Source: a virus. From it: DNA of 32,071 nt. The notes below the pieces were generated by a model that had not been told where the DNA came from, did no database searches, and saw only the letters and a list, made by a program, of their open reading frames with translations. Made by a program: the position numbers and the translations under genes. Positions 14,037 to 20,638 of this stretch are shown in pieces (positions within the stretch are counted from its first letter, which is position 1; each line of letters opens with the position of its first letter). The stretch covers positions 1 to 32,071 of IMG/VR virus record IMGVR_UViG_3300021513_000016; one strand, given 5' to 3'.

Positions 14037-15275
14037 TGTTACTCGATTTATAACTCTCTTTACAAGTTCATTAAATTGTTCACGTACCTTCAATCCTCCA
14101 GACCATGATCTTTGATCTTTAAGAGCTTTAATAATAGAATCTTCACCTTTTGCCTTCTGGAAATAAATATAATCTTCTTTATTACCTTCTTCTTTAACAA
14201 TAGGTAATACTTCATTCTTTTTATCATTTATTTTTTGATTTCGGAGATTTTGCAATCTTCTTATCTCTTCATCAATTTCTTTTAATTCATCCTTTAAAAG
14301 TTTTTCAGCCGCTTGTTTTGCGACTTGGTCTTTATTTGGCTGTATATTTTGATATCTAGCCTCGACTAGATCATTATATGTTATTCCAGTCCGTTTTAAA
14401 GCATCCCATATAAGAGGATAATAAAATGAAAATGGATTCGCCTCAACCTCAGCCCCAAGATAACGACCAGTTTTAGGATCTTTAATCAAGTTTTCAGCCA
14501 TCCATTCTGCTTTTGGACGGTTTTTATTATCTTGTTTTACCTCATATAATGCATCTTTTACATTCCGTCTTTTTTCAGGTATTTGGCTCATACAAATACC
14601 CACACGTGCCGATTTAACAAACTTGGCATAATGAATCATTTGTTTCTTAAATCCTTCTGCAATTGGCAATCTTCCATCATAATCCTCATCTGTGAGAATT
14701 AGCATACGAAGTGGTGTGTTTTCTGTTATTTTTCCTTCAAAATAATGCTTATATATATATTCTGAAGTACTAAAATTAGGCCGACCACTACCCTGTACTA
14801 AAGCCTTAATTCCCAAAATTTCGCATGATCTCTTAAATTTTGGAAATTCGGAACTTTTTTCAACAAATAATACAGCATTAAGATTTTTTATGTGTGCTTC
14901 GTCAAATTCGGCACAATATGCTGCATCCTCTACCGCAAAATCTGAATATTGATATCCTTCTCGAACAAGTGCTGAAAGACCCGTAGAAAGCAGCATATTG
15001 GCTTTATCAAGATCTACGTTACCTTTCATGACATGTTGACTATAGGACTTAAATGACCGATACCATAATACTCTTAAAGAACCCGTTTCTTTAGGATATT
15101 TTTTAAGTAATTCTGCTTCTGCGATTCCCCAACTTTTACCCATATTAATCCAACTGAATCCTTTAACTTCTTTTATATCAATATTTTGTGCTATAACTTC
15201 CATAGCATTCTTGTTTTCTGGAATCGGTTTTCCATAAACCTTTTTGCATTCTTTTACAAAATCTTGTGCTTTCAT
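14022..15275 (-). CDS. Toprim-domain protein resembling topoisomerase VI subunit A / Spo11
   Basis: 417 residues. The central part has a Toprim-like order: LFVEKSSEF (Glu139), LVQGSGRPNFST (159-170), then MLILTDEDYDG (Asp196, Asp198). The VEK, G.G.P..T and D.D..G spacing follows Topo VI A/Spo11. Upstream is VLWYRSFKSYSQ, whose Tyr72 could be the DNA-cleaving tyrosine, though the flanking arginine pair typical of Spo11 is not evident. The last ~130 residues are a charged coiled coil and a basic tail. No B (ATPase) subunit is visible here. It may act in replication or recombination. The ribosome-binding site is AAGGTGATT. Confidence 0.55.
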   Translation of the reverse strand: MKAQDFVKECKKVYGKPIPENKNAMEVIAQNIDIKEVKGFSWINMGKSWGIAEAELLKKYPKETGSLRVLWYRSFKSYSQHVMKGNVDLDKANMLLSTGLSALVREGYQYSDFAVEDAAYCAEFDEAHIKNLNAVLFVEKSSEFPKFKRSCEILGIKALVQGSGRPNFSTSEYIYKHYFEGKITENTPLRMLILTDEDYDGRLPIAEGFKKQMIHYAKFVKSARVGICMSQIPEKRRNVKDALYEVKQDNKNRPKAEWMAENLIKDPKTGRYLGAEVEANPFSFYYPLIWDALKRTGITYNDLVEARYQNIQPNKDQVAKQAAEKLLKDELKEIDEEIRRLQNLRNQKINDKKNEVLPIVKEEGNKEDYIYFQKAKGEDSIIKALKDQRSWSGGLKVREQFNELVKRVINRVTKKDL

Positions 15276-15287
15276 TTTGAATCACCT

Positions 15288-15671
15288 TTATACATAAGAC
15301 ATATCACAAGTCTCATTACAAGAAACCTGAGTTTGTGCAAACTGTTCAGCAACTTCATTAATTGATTTAATTGTCTCTATAGCCTCTCCAGCCACTTTTG
15401 CCGCTTCCAGGAAATAAACACGTCCTGGAAGTTCATGAATAGTCCCAAAACTATCCATTTTGTGAGTTGCATTATATAGTTCACTCATAAGTTGTCCCAT
15501 TGACATCATTGATTGACCGAGTTTAATTGATTCAATCACAATTCGTGCTTCCTTGCAAACTATTTCTGAATATTGATCTCTATGTGACATTACATAACGA
15601 TAATCCCGTACATTATTATCTGTAATTTCAAATTCGTTTTTTAGTTCATCGTATATATCTTTTAGATCCAT
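15288..15671 (-). CDS. Hypothetical helical protein, 127 aa
   Basis: Begins MDLKDIYDELKNEFEITDNN and ends VSCNETCDMSYV. It is predicted all-helical with no recognised domain. I chose this ATG rather than one 90 bases upstream because a TATA promoter lies between the two, and a GGTGATT ribosome-binding site is correctly spaced here. The stop is 12 bases before the Toprim gene start, so the pair form an operon. Confidence 0.6.
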   Translation of the reverse strand: MDLKDIYDELKNEFEITDNNVRDYRYVMSHRDQYSEIVCKEARIVIESIKLGQSMMSMGQLMSELYNATHKMDSFGTIHELPGRVYFLEAAKVAGEAIETIKSINEVAEQFAQTQVSCNETCDMSYV

Positions 15672-15710
15672 TTTAATCACCTTTTGATTTTTTACAATAT
15701 AACATTGAAC

Positions 15711-15750
15711 TAATACCTTATAAAGCTTTCTCTTTTCAACTTTTAAAGTT
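15711..15750 (-). promoter_or_regulatory. Early promoter/operator cassette A
   Basis: Minus-strand AACTTTAAAAGTTGAAAAGA then GAAAGCTTTATAAGG and TATTA. The first 13 bases are a near-perfect palindrome (possible operator), followed by BRE and TATA about 47 bases before the ATG at 15671. Related cassettes occur at 16312-16353, 18069-18110, 19576-19617, 20857-20898 and 26529-26566. Confidence 0.8.
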
Positions 15751-15761
15751 TTAATATCCAA

Positions 15762-15860
15762 TTATCTTATTATTATTCCAATAATTATACCCATAGTAAA
15801 TGTAACAAATTCCATTAATACGATTGGTATAATTATATCATTTATATCACTTGTATCCAT
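15762..15860 (-). CDS. Single-span membrane peptide, 32 aa
   Basis: Encodes MDTSDINDIIIPIVLMEFVT and ends GIIIGIIIR: one hydrophobic helix. The GGTGATT ribosome-binding site overlaps the end of the upstream gene. It closely resembles the C-terminal half of the peptide at 16512-16664 (DIIxPIxLMExxxFxxGIII), so the two are paralogues. It might act at the host membrane. Confidence 0.55.
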   Translation of the reverse strand: MDTSDINDIIIPIVLMEFVTFTMGIIIGIIIR

Positions 15861-15861
15861 T

Positions 15862-16041
15862 TTAATCACCTTTAATTACTTCACCTTTCATTAATTCAAC
15901 TTTTATTAATGTTTGAATTCTATTTCTAATATCAGTCCATTCCTCATCTGGATTATAGGCATGAATAACATCAGTTAATTGTGATATAGCACTATAAGCC
16001 GGATCACATTGAATAATTTTATTCATTTCTTTTAAATTCAT
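15862..16041 (-). CDS. Small hypothetical protein, 59 aa
   Basis: Begins MNLKEMNKIIQCDPAYSAIS and ends LMKGEVIKGD; helical, no known domain. The ATG is set by GGAG eight bases upstream, which overlaps the end of the HNH gene. Part of the three-gene operon driven by cassette B. Confidence 0.5.
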   Translation of the reverse strand: MNLKEMNKIIQCDPAYSAISQLTDVIHAYNPDEEWTDIRNRIQTLIKVELMKGEVIKGD

Positions 16042-16042
16042 T

Positions 16043-16270
16043 TTAATCATCTCCAGAATGGATTAAAAGATGGCAAGTTGTACATACCTCTACAATAGCC
16101 TCTTTATCATATTTTTCACTATTATAATACAAATGATGTATTTCTGTCTTTTGTCCATATATACCGCCGCAGATTTCGCAAACATGTGTTTTATGATAAT
16201 GTTTGTGATCTCTGCGTCTTATTTTCTCTTTCAATCGTCTCATTGGACTTTGGCTGTGATTTCTGGTCAT
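16043..16270 (-). CDS. Small HNH-type protein, 75 aa
   Basis: Contains HVCEICGGIYG, TEIHHLYYN and VEVCTTCHLLIHSGD: two CxxC pairs framing an HH and a terminal H, the HNH nuclease layout. The basic N-terminus (SPMRRLKEKIRRRDHKHYHK) would bind DNA. This ATG is chosen over a TTG nine bases upstream because GGAG directly abuts the TTG. It is the first gene after cassette B and may nick viral or host DNA. Confidence 0.7.
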   Translation of the reverse strand: MTRNHSQSPMRRLKEKIRRRDHKHYHKTHVCEICGGIYGQKTEIHHLYYNSEKYDKEAIVEVCTTCHLLIHSGDD

Positions 16271-16311
16271 ATTGTTCAACTCCTTTTTAAGTTGTACAAT
16301 ATAACATTGAT

Positions 16312-16353
16312 CTTAATACCTTATAAAGTTTTCCTTCTTAAACTTTTAAAGTT
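16312..16353 (-). promoter_or_regulatory. Early promoter/operator cassette B
   Basis: Minus-strand palindrome AACTTTAAAAGTT, spacer TAAGAAGGAAA and TATA region ACTTTATAAGGTATTAAG, 42 bases before the HNH gene ATG. Same order and spacing as the other cassettes. Confidence 0.8.
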
Positions 16354-16515
16354 TTAATCACACCATCCACCACCATTCCTGGCTCTTTCATACCATATTA
16401 TATTTTTCATTTCTTTAATAATAGAGTATAAAGCACATGAAAGAGTAGGATATTTTTCTATATCCCAATTTTCAGGATAATTTATACTTTCTGCTATATC
16501 TTTTTCAGTTTTCAT
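16354..16515 (-). CDS. Small hypothetical protein, 53 aa
   Basis: Encodes MKTEKDIAESINYPENWDIE and ends RARNGGGWCD. The start overlaps the TGA of the upstream membrane peptide (ATGA). Acidic N-terminus, aromatic middle, no recognised family. The stop codon adjoins cassette B. Confidence 0.5.
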   Translation of the reverse strand: MKTEKDIAESINYPENWDIEKYPTLSCALYSIIKEMKNIIWYERARNGGGWCD

Positions 16516-16664
16516 AATTTCACCATTATACCAATAATTATACCAATAAAAAATGAAATTAATTCCATTAATATTATTGGTACAATTATATCTCTTTGAC
16601 TTTTATTATAACCAGCATCAAATCCTTCTTTATATCCAATTATTTCTGCAATTTCTGGATTCAT
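16512..16664 (-). CDS. Single-span membrane peptide, 50 aa
   Basis: Starts MNPEIAEIIGYKEGFDAGYN followed by one hydrophobic helix ending GIIIGIMVKL. The start is fixed by GGAG at 8-9 bases; a more upstream ATG lies inside the preceding gene. The hydrophobic part matches the peptide at 15762-15860. Possible small membrane effector. Confidence 0.55.
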   Translation of the reverse strand: MNPEIAEIIGYKEGFDAGYNKSQRDIIVPIILMELISFFIGIIIGIMVKL

Positions 16665-16665
16665 T

Positions 16666-16872
16666 TTAATTAATCTCCTTATAGATATTTTCAATTATTT
16701 CAGGAATATTTTTTAAATAATTTGAAATTTCTTCCAATTTATTTAAATCAATATCATTTTCTTTTGATTCTTGTCTTATATATCTAATTTCTTGCATTAT
16801 ATAATATAATTCAATTTCATCATTTAATATATTTTTACGGAATTCTATTAATCTATTTTTTATATTTTTCAT
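16666..16872 (-). CDS. Helical hypothetical protein, 68 aa
   Basis: Encodes MKNIKNRLIEFRKNILNDEI and ends IPEIIENIYKEIN. It is charged and probably coiled. It is followed directly by the membrane peptide, whose ribosome-binding site lies in its last codons. No domain recognised. Confidence 0.5.
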   Translation of the reverse strand: MKNIKNRLIEFRKNILNDEIELYYIMQEIRYIRQESKENDIDLNKLEEISNYLKNIPEIIENIYKEIN

Positions 16873-16886
16873 TTATTAAATCCTCC

Positions 16887-17078
16887 TTATCTTTTCATTA
16901 TTATACGTTTTCTTTTCCCTTTTCCCGATAGTTGAACTAACGGTGGAATATATTCAATATCTTTTTCTCTTTTCATTGTTGGAATTTTATCTAAATCTGG
17001 TTTTTCAAGATCAAGATAAAATATAATATCATCTTTTAATTCTTTTAATTCATGTTTTATTTTATTTATTATTTTCAT
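16887..17078 (-). CDS. Small basic-tailed protein, 63 aa
   Basis: Encodes MKIINKIKHELKELKDDIIF and ends GKGKRKRIIMKR. An N-terminal helix, a PPLVQL motif and a strongly basic C-terminus suggest nucleic-acid binding, which is inferred. It lies 14 bases before the next gene. Confidence 0.5.
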   Translation of the reverse strand: MKIINKIKHELKELKDDIIFYLDLEKPDLDKIPTMKREKDIEYIPPLVQLSGKGKRKRIIMKR

Positions 17079-17104
17079 TTTAATCTACCTTCTTAAAATT
17101 ATTT

Positions 17105-17264
17105 TTAATCATATAATAATAAATGATTATAAAGATTACCAATGGCTTTATCAAGATATTCAACATCTTTATCGTCTTTTTCAAATTGTTTTTCTATATT
17201 TATTTAAATTAAAAATACAATTTTTAATTATTTCTATTATTTTATTTTCATTATTGTTTGTCAT
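17105..17264 (-). pseudogene. Small gene with an internal one-base shift
   Basis: The frame starting MTNNNENKIIEIIKNCIFNL stops early at a TGA. One base out of frame the sequence continues as IEKQFEKDDKDVEYLDKAIG and NLYNHLLLYD before TAA, so a single base too many in AATAAATATAG would explain it. The whole would give about 52 residues. It is either decayed or an assembly error. Function unknown. Confidence 0.4.
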
Positions 17265-17281
17265 TATTCTTATTCATCTTC

Positions 17282-17578
17282 TTATATTTTCCAAATCCAT
17301 TCATTATTTATATCAAATACTTTTTTAAACTGTTTAATATCATTTTTTATCAATTTATATACAACATGATTATCTTTCCATCTGTATAATTCATTAATAA
17401 ATTCATTAATATCCTCTCGACCATCCAAAACAATTTCTTTATCTTTATAATTTAAATATGCTACATAATATTTAGGTGCTCCAAAACATTCATAAGGATA
17501 ATCACACTGAATATATACATCCATATTATCACCACTAAATATTTTAAATGGTTTAGCCATGTGAAATTCTTTTGCCAT
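17282..17578 (-). CDS. Hypothetical protein, 98 aa
   Basis: Begins MAKEFHMAKPFKIFSGDNMD and ends VFDINNEWIWKI. Mixed alpha/beta with many aromatic residues. Its start overlaps the TAA of the upstream gene (TAATG). No recognised family. Slightly higher G+C than its neighbours. Confidence 0.5.
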   Translation of the reverse strand: MAKEFHMAKPFKIFSGDNMDVYIQCDYPYECFGAPKYYVAYLNYKDKEIVLDGREDINEFINELYRWKDNHVVYKLIKNDIKQFKKVFDINNEWIWKI

Positions 17579-17799
17579 TATTGATTCATCTCCTGTAATT
17601 CAATTTCTTTTATCTCATTATTGAATTTTTTAATTTCTTGATCCATAGTTAAAATAATACAAAATGCTTTTTCCATTTCCGCTTTAAGTCTGTAAATTTT
17701 ATTTATCTCTTCCCGTTTGACTCGTTCACAGATTTTTATTTCATCTCGAATCTCTGCTATACTCATACCACCGCCAATTCTTGTTGTTTGTGTGTTCAT
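17578..17799 (-). CDS. Coiled-coil protein, 73 aa
   Basis: Begins MNTQTTRIGGGMSIAEIRDE and then forms a long charged helix of coiled-coil character to ELQEMNQ. The GGGAGATGAATTAACA leader is of the same type as in several genes of this block. Likely a small DNA-binding or scaffold peptide; not identified. Confidence 0.5.
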   Translation of the reverse strand: MNTQTTRIGGGMSIAEIRDEIKICERVKREEINKIYRLKAEMEKAFCIILTMDQEIKKFNNEIKEIELQEMNQ

Positions 17800-17833
17800 T
17801 GTTAATTCATCTCCCTCGTTTAAACATAAATAT

Positions 17834-17850
17834 GGGAGATTTAGTCTCCC
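17834..17850 (-). terminator. Perfect GC-rich hairpin at the end of the UAG-containing gene
   Basis: GGGAGA, five-base loop, TCTCCC; the stop TAA of the gene at 17841-18032 is within the loop and 3' arm. It is the strongest short hairpin in this AT-rich block. It may terminate or attenuate transcription, or protect the transcript end. No U-run follows directly. Confidence 0.5.
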
Positions 17851-18032
17851 AATATTTCATTAAACATATCCCGTATCTGTATAAGATCATTCTTTGATAC
17901 GGACATTACCATTTCTTTATTCTGCAATCTATTTACTATTCTAATTCCTGTTGCGAATCCACAATCTTCTACAGTAATATAGCCAACAGATTTTATCTAT
18001 GCTCTTCTAAGTTCCTTGTTTTCTATTGCCAT
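17841..18032 (-). CDS. 63-codon gene with an in-frame UAG at codon 12
   Basis: Downstream of a full early cassette and a GGAG ribosome-binding site, the frame reads MAIENKELRRA, TAG (17997-17999), then IKSVGYITVEDCGFATGIRI, VNRLQNKEMVMSVSKNDLIQ and IRDMFNEILGD before TAA. The part after the TAG has the composition of real protein, and there is no alternative start with a ribosome-binding site. UAG may encode pyrrolysine, as in many methylamine-using methanogens, or this is a nonsense mutation. No domain is recognised. Confidence 0.5.
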
Positions 18033-18068
18033 AATGTTCATCTCCTTATCGGATAATATTATATTAAA

Positions 18069-18110
18069 CTTAATACCTTATAAAGCTTTCCTTCTTAAAC
18101 TTTTAAAGTT
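18069..18110 (-). promoter_or_regulatory. Early promoter/operator cassette C
   Basis: Minus-strand AACTTTAAAAGTT palindrome, TAAGAAGGAAAG, then CTTTATAAGGTATTAAG. The leader that follows (ATAATATTATCC, AAGGAGATGAAC) is nearly identical to that of cassette D. The palindrome touches the stop codon of the next upstream gene. Confidence 0.85.
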
Positions 18111-18519
18111 ACAAGATTCTAATAATTCTACCTTCTTTCTTTATATTACCTTTATATCTTATTTCAGGTATAGAATAACCATGTAATAATTTTAATAAAA
18201 CTAATGCTGTTGGAAAATCTAAATACCATCTATTATAAATATATGGGAATTCTACAAATAACTTATCAAATACCCAAAAAGGAATATAAGATAAATTAAT
18301 AATTTGATTATTATTTGTTATTACTCTATAACAACTTTCTACAGCACTAATTGGACATTTTTTATATTCTTGAATATTATAAATATCTAAATTATTAATA
18401 TTTATAAGATTTTTTAATTTCCATTTATTAAAATAATTATCAATTCCATATAAATTTTCCCAAAAATCCAATGATTTTACCATTGCCATATTTGGATAAA
18501 AATATAAATCTTGTACCAT
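18109..18519 (-). CDS. Hypothetical protein, 136 aa
   Basis: Begins MVQDLYFYPNMAMVKSLDFW and ends KKEGRIIRIL. Rich in Tyr, Trp and Asn, with a helix near DFPTALVLLKLLHGYSI. No recognised domain. Its stop is immediately upstream of cassette C, so it ends that operon. It is among the larger proteins of the small-gene block. Confidence 0.5.
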   Translation of the reverse strand: MVQDLYFYPNMAMVKSLDFWENLYGIDNYFNKWKLKNLININNLDIYNIQEYKKCPISAVESCYRVITNNNQIINLSYIPFWVFDKLFVEFPYIYNRWYLDFPTALVLLKLLHGYSIPEIRYKGNIKKEGRIIRIL

Positions 18520-18550
18520 TTTATTTATTTCCTTAATATTGATTCATTTT

Positions 18551-18745
18551 TTAAAATCCATCGCCTTTAGGTTGATATATATTTGTAATATAATATATCC
18601 ACTTATAATTACAAATTGGACATTTTCTACTATCAAATATTTGATCAGCAATATTTTTTGGTAAATATAATATAGAATTACATTTTTTACAATATATGCC
18701 AATTCTTCCAGATTTATCTTTATCGGGGTATTTTATATTTAACAT
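18551..18745 (-). CDS. Zinc-ribbon protein, 64 aa
   Basis: Starts MLNIKYPDKDKSGRIGIYCK and carries CKKCNSILYLP and SRKCPICNYKW: two CxxC knuckles about 24 residues apart. The ending YQPKGDGF matches STGKGF of its paralogue at 20639-20818, and the K/SDKS-R-G-YC start also matches. The ATG is set by GGAG seven bases upstream. Likely DNA- or RNA-binding. Confidence 0.6.
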   Translation of the reverse strand: MLNIKYPDKDKSGRIGIYCKKCNSILYLPKNIADQIFDSRKCPICNYKWIYYITNIYQPKGDGF

Positions 18746-18746
18746 T

Positions 18747-18815
18747 TTACACTCCACATCTATTTTTTACAACATTAACTATAATATCATCAATCTTATA
18801 TTCTTGTGTTTGCAT
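18747..18815 (-). CDS. Possible tiny protein, 22 aa
   Basis: A short frame MQTQEYKIDDIIVNVVKNRC fills the gap between two genes. Its ATG immediately follows the upstream TAA, but there is no strong ribosome-binding site of its own. It may be coupled translation or leader sequence. Confidence 0.3.
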   Translation of the reverse strand: MQTQEYKIDDIIVNVVKNRCGV

Positions 18816-18816
18816 A

Positions 18817-19005
18817 TTAATCTACCTTCTCAAGCTTAGATAATTGTTTTCTAATCCCCATTCCATAAATGGGAAAATCTCTATCTCCATAATTAATTAA
18901 TGCTTCATTATTTTTAATATCAGCAATAAATCCATATTCCCAACACGTATCTTTCGCATTGCCCAAGATACGTACTCTATCTCCAATTCTAAATTCTTGT
19001 GTCAT
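18817..19005 (-). CDS. Small KOW/SH3-like protein, 62 aa
   Basis: Encodes MTQEFRIGDRVRILGNAKDT, then CWEYGFIADIKNNEALINYG. The FxIGDRVRILG start and a following GxIxxI strand pair give the pattern of a small SH3/KOW beta barrel as in nucleic-acid or protein-interaction modules. GGAGATGAATTAAAA leader. The role is not determined. Confidence 0.55.
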   Translation of the reverse strand: MTQEFRIGDRVRILGNAKDTCWEYGFIADIKNNEALINYGDRDFPIYGMGIRKQLSKLEKVD

Positions 19006-19012
19006 TTTTAAT

Positions 19013-19180
19013 TCATCTCCTTATTTCTAATTCCAAAATTTCGATATCCTTTATTATTTTTTGTCGTAGTGCCGTGGCTTCTACAAATCGATCGAATCTA
19101 AAATTTATTCCTCGATTTATTATTGAATTAAATGTACGTATACATTCCATTAGATGTTGTGCTCTTGTTTTGTTTGTCAT
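19013..19180 (-). CDS. Small helical protein, 55 aa
   Basis: Encodes MTNKTRAQHLMECIRTFNSI and ends DIEILELEIRR. Amphipathic and basic. The AAGGAGATGAATCAAAA leader gives a well-placed ribosome-binding site. Its last codons include the ribosome-binding site of the SH3-like gene. Unidentified. Confidence 0.5.
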   Translation of the reverse strand: MTNKTRAQHLMECIRTFNSIINRGINFRFDRFVEATALRQKIIKDIEILELEIRR

Positions 19181-19221
19181 TTTTGATTCATCTCCTTATT
19201 ATAATATAAATAATGAGAGTG

Positions 19222-19539
19222 TTAATATATTCTCCCATCTACATATACATATCCTGTACAGGTCATGAATACCCTGTGTATACCATCTTTTAGCCTAATT
19301 GATCCACACTCATAGTCATGATCTTCGTCTGCCATGCGTGCTGCATTTCTACATGTATCAGCCCATGATGCTCTCCATGTAATGTCATACGCATCTACGG
19401 CATCCATGCAACCAGGTACAGCACCCTTTCCTGTAATATATACAGGTTTTCCGGAAGGCACTTTCACATCATACGCATTTGGAGCAGCCGATTCTGAATA
19501 TCTGTTCTTTATATCTGTTTTATATTTGTTGTTTATCAT
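19222..19539 (-). CDS. Hypothetical protein, 105 aa, GC-richer than neighbours
   Basis: Encodes MINNKYKTDIKNRYSESAAP, with KPVYITGKGAVPGCMDAVDA, RASWADTCRNAARMADEDHD and MTCTGYVYVDGRIY. Composition is balanced in Ala, Asp, Gly and Cys, and base content is clearly GC-richer than adjacent genes, suggesting a different origin. Four cysteines could form disulfides. The ATG is chosen because GGAG abuts an ATG nine bases earlier. First gene after cassette D. It could be an early anti-host protein; this is inferred from position only. Confidence 0.55.
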   Translation of the reverse strand: MINNKYKTDIKNRYSESAAPNAYDVKVPSGKPVYITGKGAVPGCMDAVDAYDITWRASWADTCRNAARMADEDHDYECGSIRLKDGIHRVFMTCTGYVYVDGRIY

Positions 19540-19575
19540 TATGTTCATCTCCTTATTGGATAATATTATATTGGT

Positions 19576-19617
19576 CTTGATACTTTATAAAGCTTTCCTT
19601 CTTAAACTTTTAAAGTT
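19576..19617 (-). promoter_or_regulatory. Early promoter/operator cassette D
   Basis: Minus-strand palindrome AACTTTAAAAGTT, TAAGAAGGAAAG, CTTTATAAAGTATCAAG. The box differs from the others by G to A at TATAAAG. The leader then reads ATAATATTATCCAATAAGGA before the ATG at 19539. Confidence 0.8.
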
Positions 19618-19630
19618 TCAATCACATCAA

Positions 19631-19852
19631 TCAAACTATAATTAATATTTTAAAAATAATAATTAACAAAAATACAATAAATAATGTAATATTACATATA
19701 TTTAAACAATTTAATGCCCATTTATTCCAAATTTTTGATTCAATAAAAATTTCTTCAATTGAAAGATTTATAATTAAAGAAATTGTTATAAACATTCCAT
19801 AATATAAAATTTCATTAATTGAAATAAATTGAGTGTTTATTATAGTTAACAT
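19631..19852 (-). CDS. Two-span membrane protein, 73 aa
   Basis: Two hydrophobic helices, YYGMFITISLIINLSI and ITLFIVFLLIIIFKILIIV, separated by an acidic and aromatic loop. The start overlaps the stop of the tandem-repeat surface protein gene. Holin-like size and topology, but no other evidence for lysis; could equally be an effector at the host membrane. Confidence 0.5.
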   Translation of the reverse strand: MLTIINTQFISINEILYYGMFITISLIINLSIEEIFIESKIWNKWALNCLNICNITLFIVFLLIIIFKILIIV

Positions 19853-20208
19853 TTATTAAACCTCAATAATATAATTAATCCCAAACAAAATAATATAAAT
19901 GATGATGCCTCAGAAACCGGTTCAACGGGTTCAATTGGTCTATTTCTTCTATTACCTTTAACTTTTGTATTATTATGATTTATTTTATCTTGGACTATTG
20001 TACCATTATCCTGGACCATTGTATCATTATCCTGGACCATTATATCATTATCCTGGACCATTATATCATTATCCTGGACCATTGTACCATTATCTTGGAC
20101 CATTGTACCATTATCTTGGACCATTGTACCATTATCCTGAATTATAAATATAATACACATTATTATTATTAAATTTATAATCATTAAACTAATTTTAATT
20201 ATATTCAT
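19846..20208 (-). CDS. Tandem-repeat surface protein with N-terminal signal and C-terminal sorting-like anchor
   Basis: 120 residues. The N-terminus is hydrophobic (LMIINLIIIMCIIFIIQ, signal or anchor). Seven copies of a 7-residue unit DNGTMVQ (variants DND-I-M) follow, then a basic linker (KGNRRNR). The C-terminus reads PIEPVEPVSEASS, one hydrophobic helix and a short basic end RFNKC. That layout (Pro/Glu motif, helix, basic end) resembles PEF/PEP-CTERM-like tails handled by archaeosortases. The repeats contain N-G-T/N-D-T sites that could be glycosylated. It may decorate the host envelope or the virion. The sorting role is inferred. Confidence 0.6.
   Translation of the reverse strand: MNIIKISLMIINLIIIMCIIFIIQDNGTMVQDNGTMVQDNGTMVQDNDIMVQDNDIMVQDNDTMVQDNGTIVQDKINHNNTKVKGNRRNRPIEPVEPVSEASSFILFCLGLIILLRFNKC
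19988..20138 (-). repeat. Seven 21-bp tandem repeats inside the surface-protein gene
   Basis: Units read GATAATGGTACAATGGTCCA plus one base, with a few third-base or A/G changes. The array is in frame and could expand or shrink by one unit without a frameshift. A related sequence, GGTACATTGGTCCA, occurs twice outside genes near 20.9 kb. Confidence 0.85.
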
Positions 20209-20264
20209 ATTAATTTAATTCTTATAACTCTATACCTATACAAAATATATCATCCAAATCAGAT

Positions 20265-20477
20265 TTATCTAAACCCTTCAAATCCTTTTTCTTTTGCTTC
20301 TTTTACTCCGTTTTTATATGATTGGGAGCAATCGCAACCATAAAACGGACATGACCGATCATTTATTGTACAATTACCCAAATCATCCGAATAAATACAT
20401 TGAGTACGCATTCTATCTAATTCATCTTCTAATATTTTTATTTTTTCATCTAATCGTTTTATATCTTCTAACGACAT
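20265..20477 (-). CDS. Coiled-coil, cysteine-rich protein, 70 aa
   Basis: Encodes MSLEDIKRLDEKIKILEDEL (coiled coil) and then a Cys cluster: TQCIYSDDLGNCTINDRSCP and FYGCDCSQSY. Five to six cysteines in 30 residues suggest metal binding. A helix KEAKEKGFEGFR ends it. It lies in the operon led by cassette E. Confidence 0.55.
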   Translation of the reverse strand: MSLEDIKRLDEKIKILEDELDRMRTQCIYSDDLGNCTINDRSCPFYGCDCSQSYKNGVKEAKEKGFEGFR

Positions 20478-20482
20478 TATAT

Positions 20483-20626
20483 TTATCTCTTATTCGCATA
20501 ATACCGCTGCAATTTACAATTGTAACCTTGTAATTTACCGTTTGTAAGAATGCAGGAATTAATCCCACATTCCTGTTCATTACCATACGCTTCACAGCGC
20601 ATACAGATCATAGTTTGTGTGTTCAT
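20483..20626 (-). CDS. Small Cys-rich protein, 47 aa
   Basis: Encodes MNTQTMICMRCEAYGNEQEC, then GINSCILTNGKLQGYNCKLQ and ends RYYANKR. CxxC plus single cysteines suggest a metal-binding fold. The stop lies five bases before the next ATG. GGTGG serves as ribosome-binding site, inside the end of the upstream zinc-ribbon gene. Confidence 0.5.
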   Translation of the reverse strand: MNTQTMICMRCEAYGNEQECGINSCILTNGKLQGYNCKLQRYYANKR

Positions 20627-20638
20627 TATTAACCACCT

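Noticed and set aside
15672-15761. N-terminal extension (MDIKTLKVEKRKLY) of the 127-residue protein
   Set aside because: It contains the whole promoter cassette A, so it would be upstream of the transcription start.
19988-20138. CRISPR array
   Set aside because: Units are contiguous 21-bp repeats without spacers and are in frame within a gene.
19965-20172. Plus-strand repeat frames (YHYPGPL type)
   Set aside because: Antisense shadows of the 21-bp tandem array; the minus frame has signal, repeats and tail in a sensible order.
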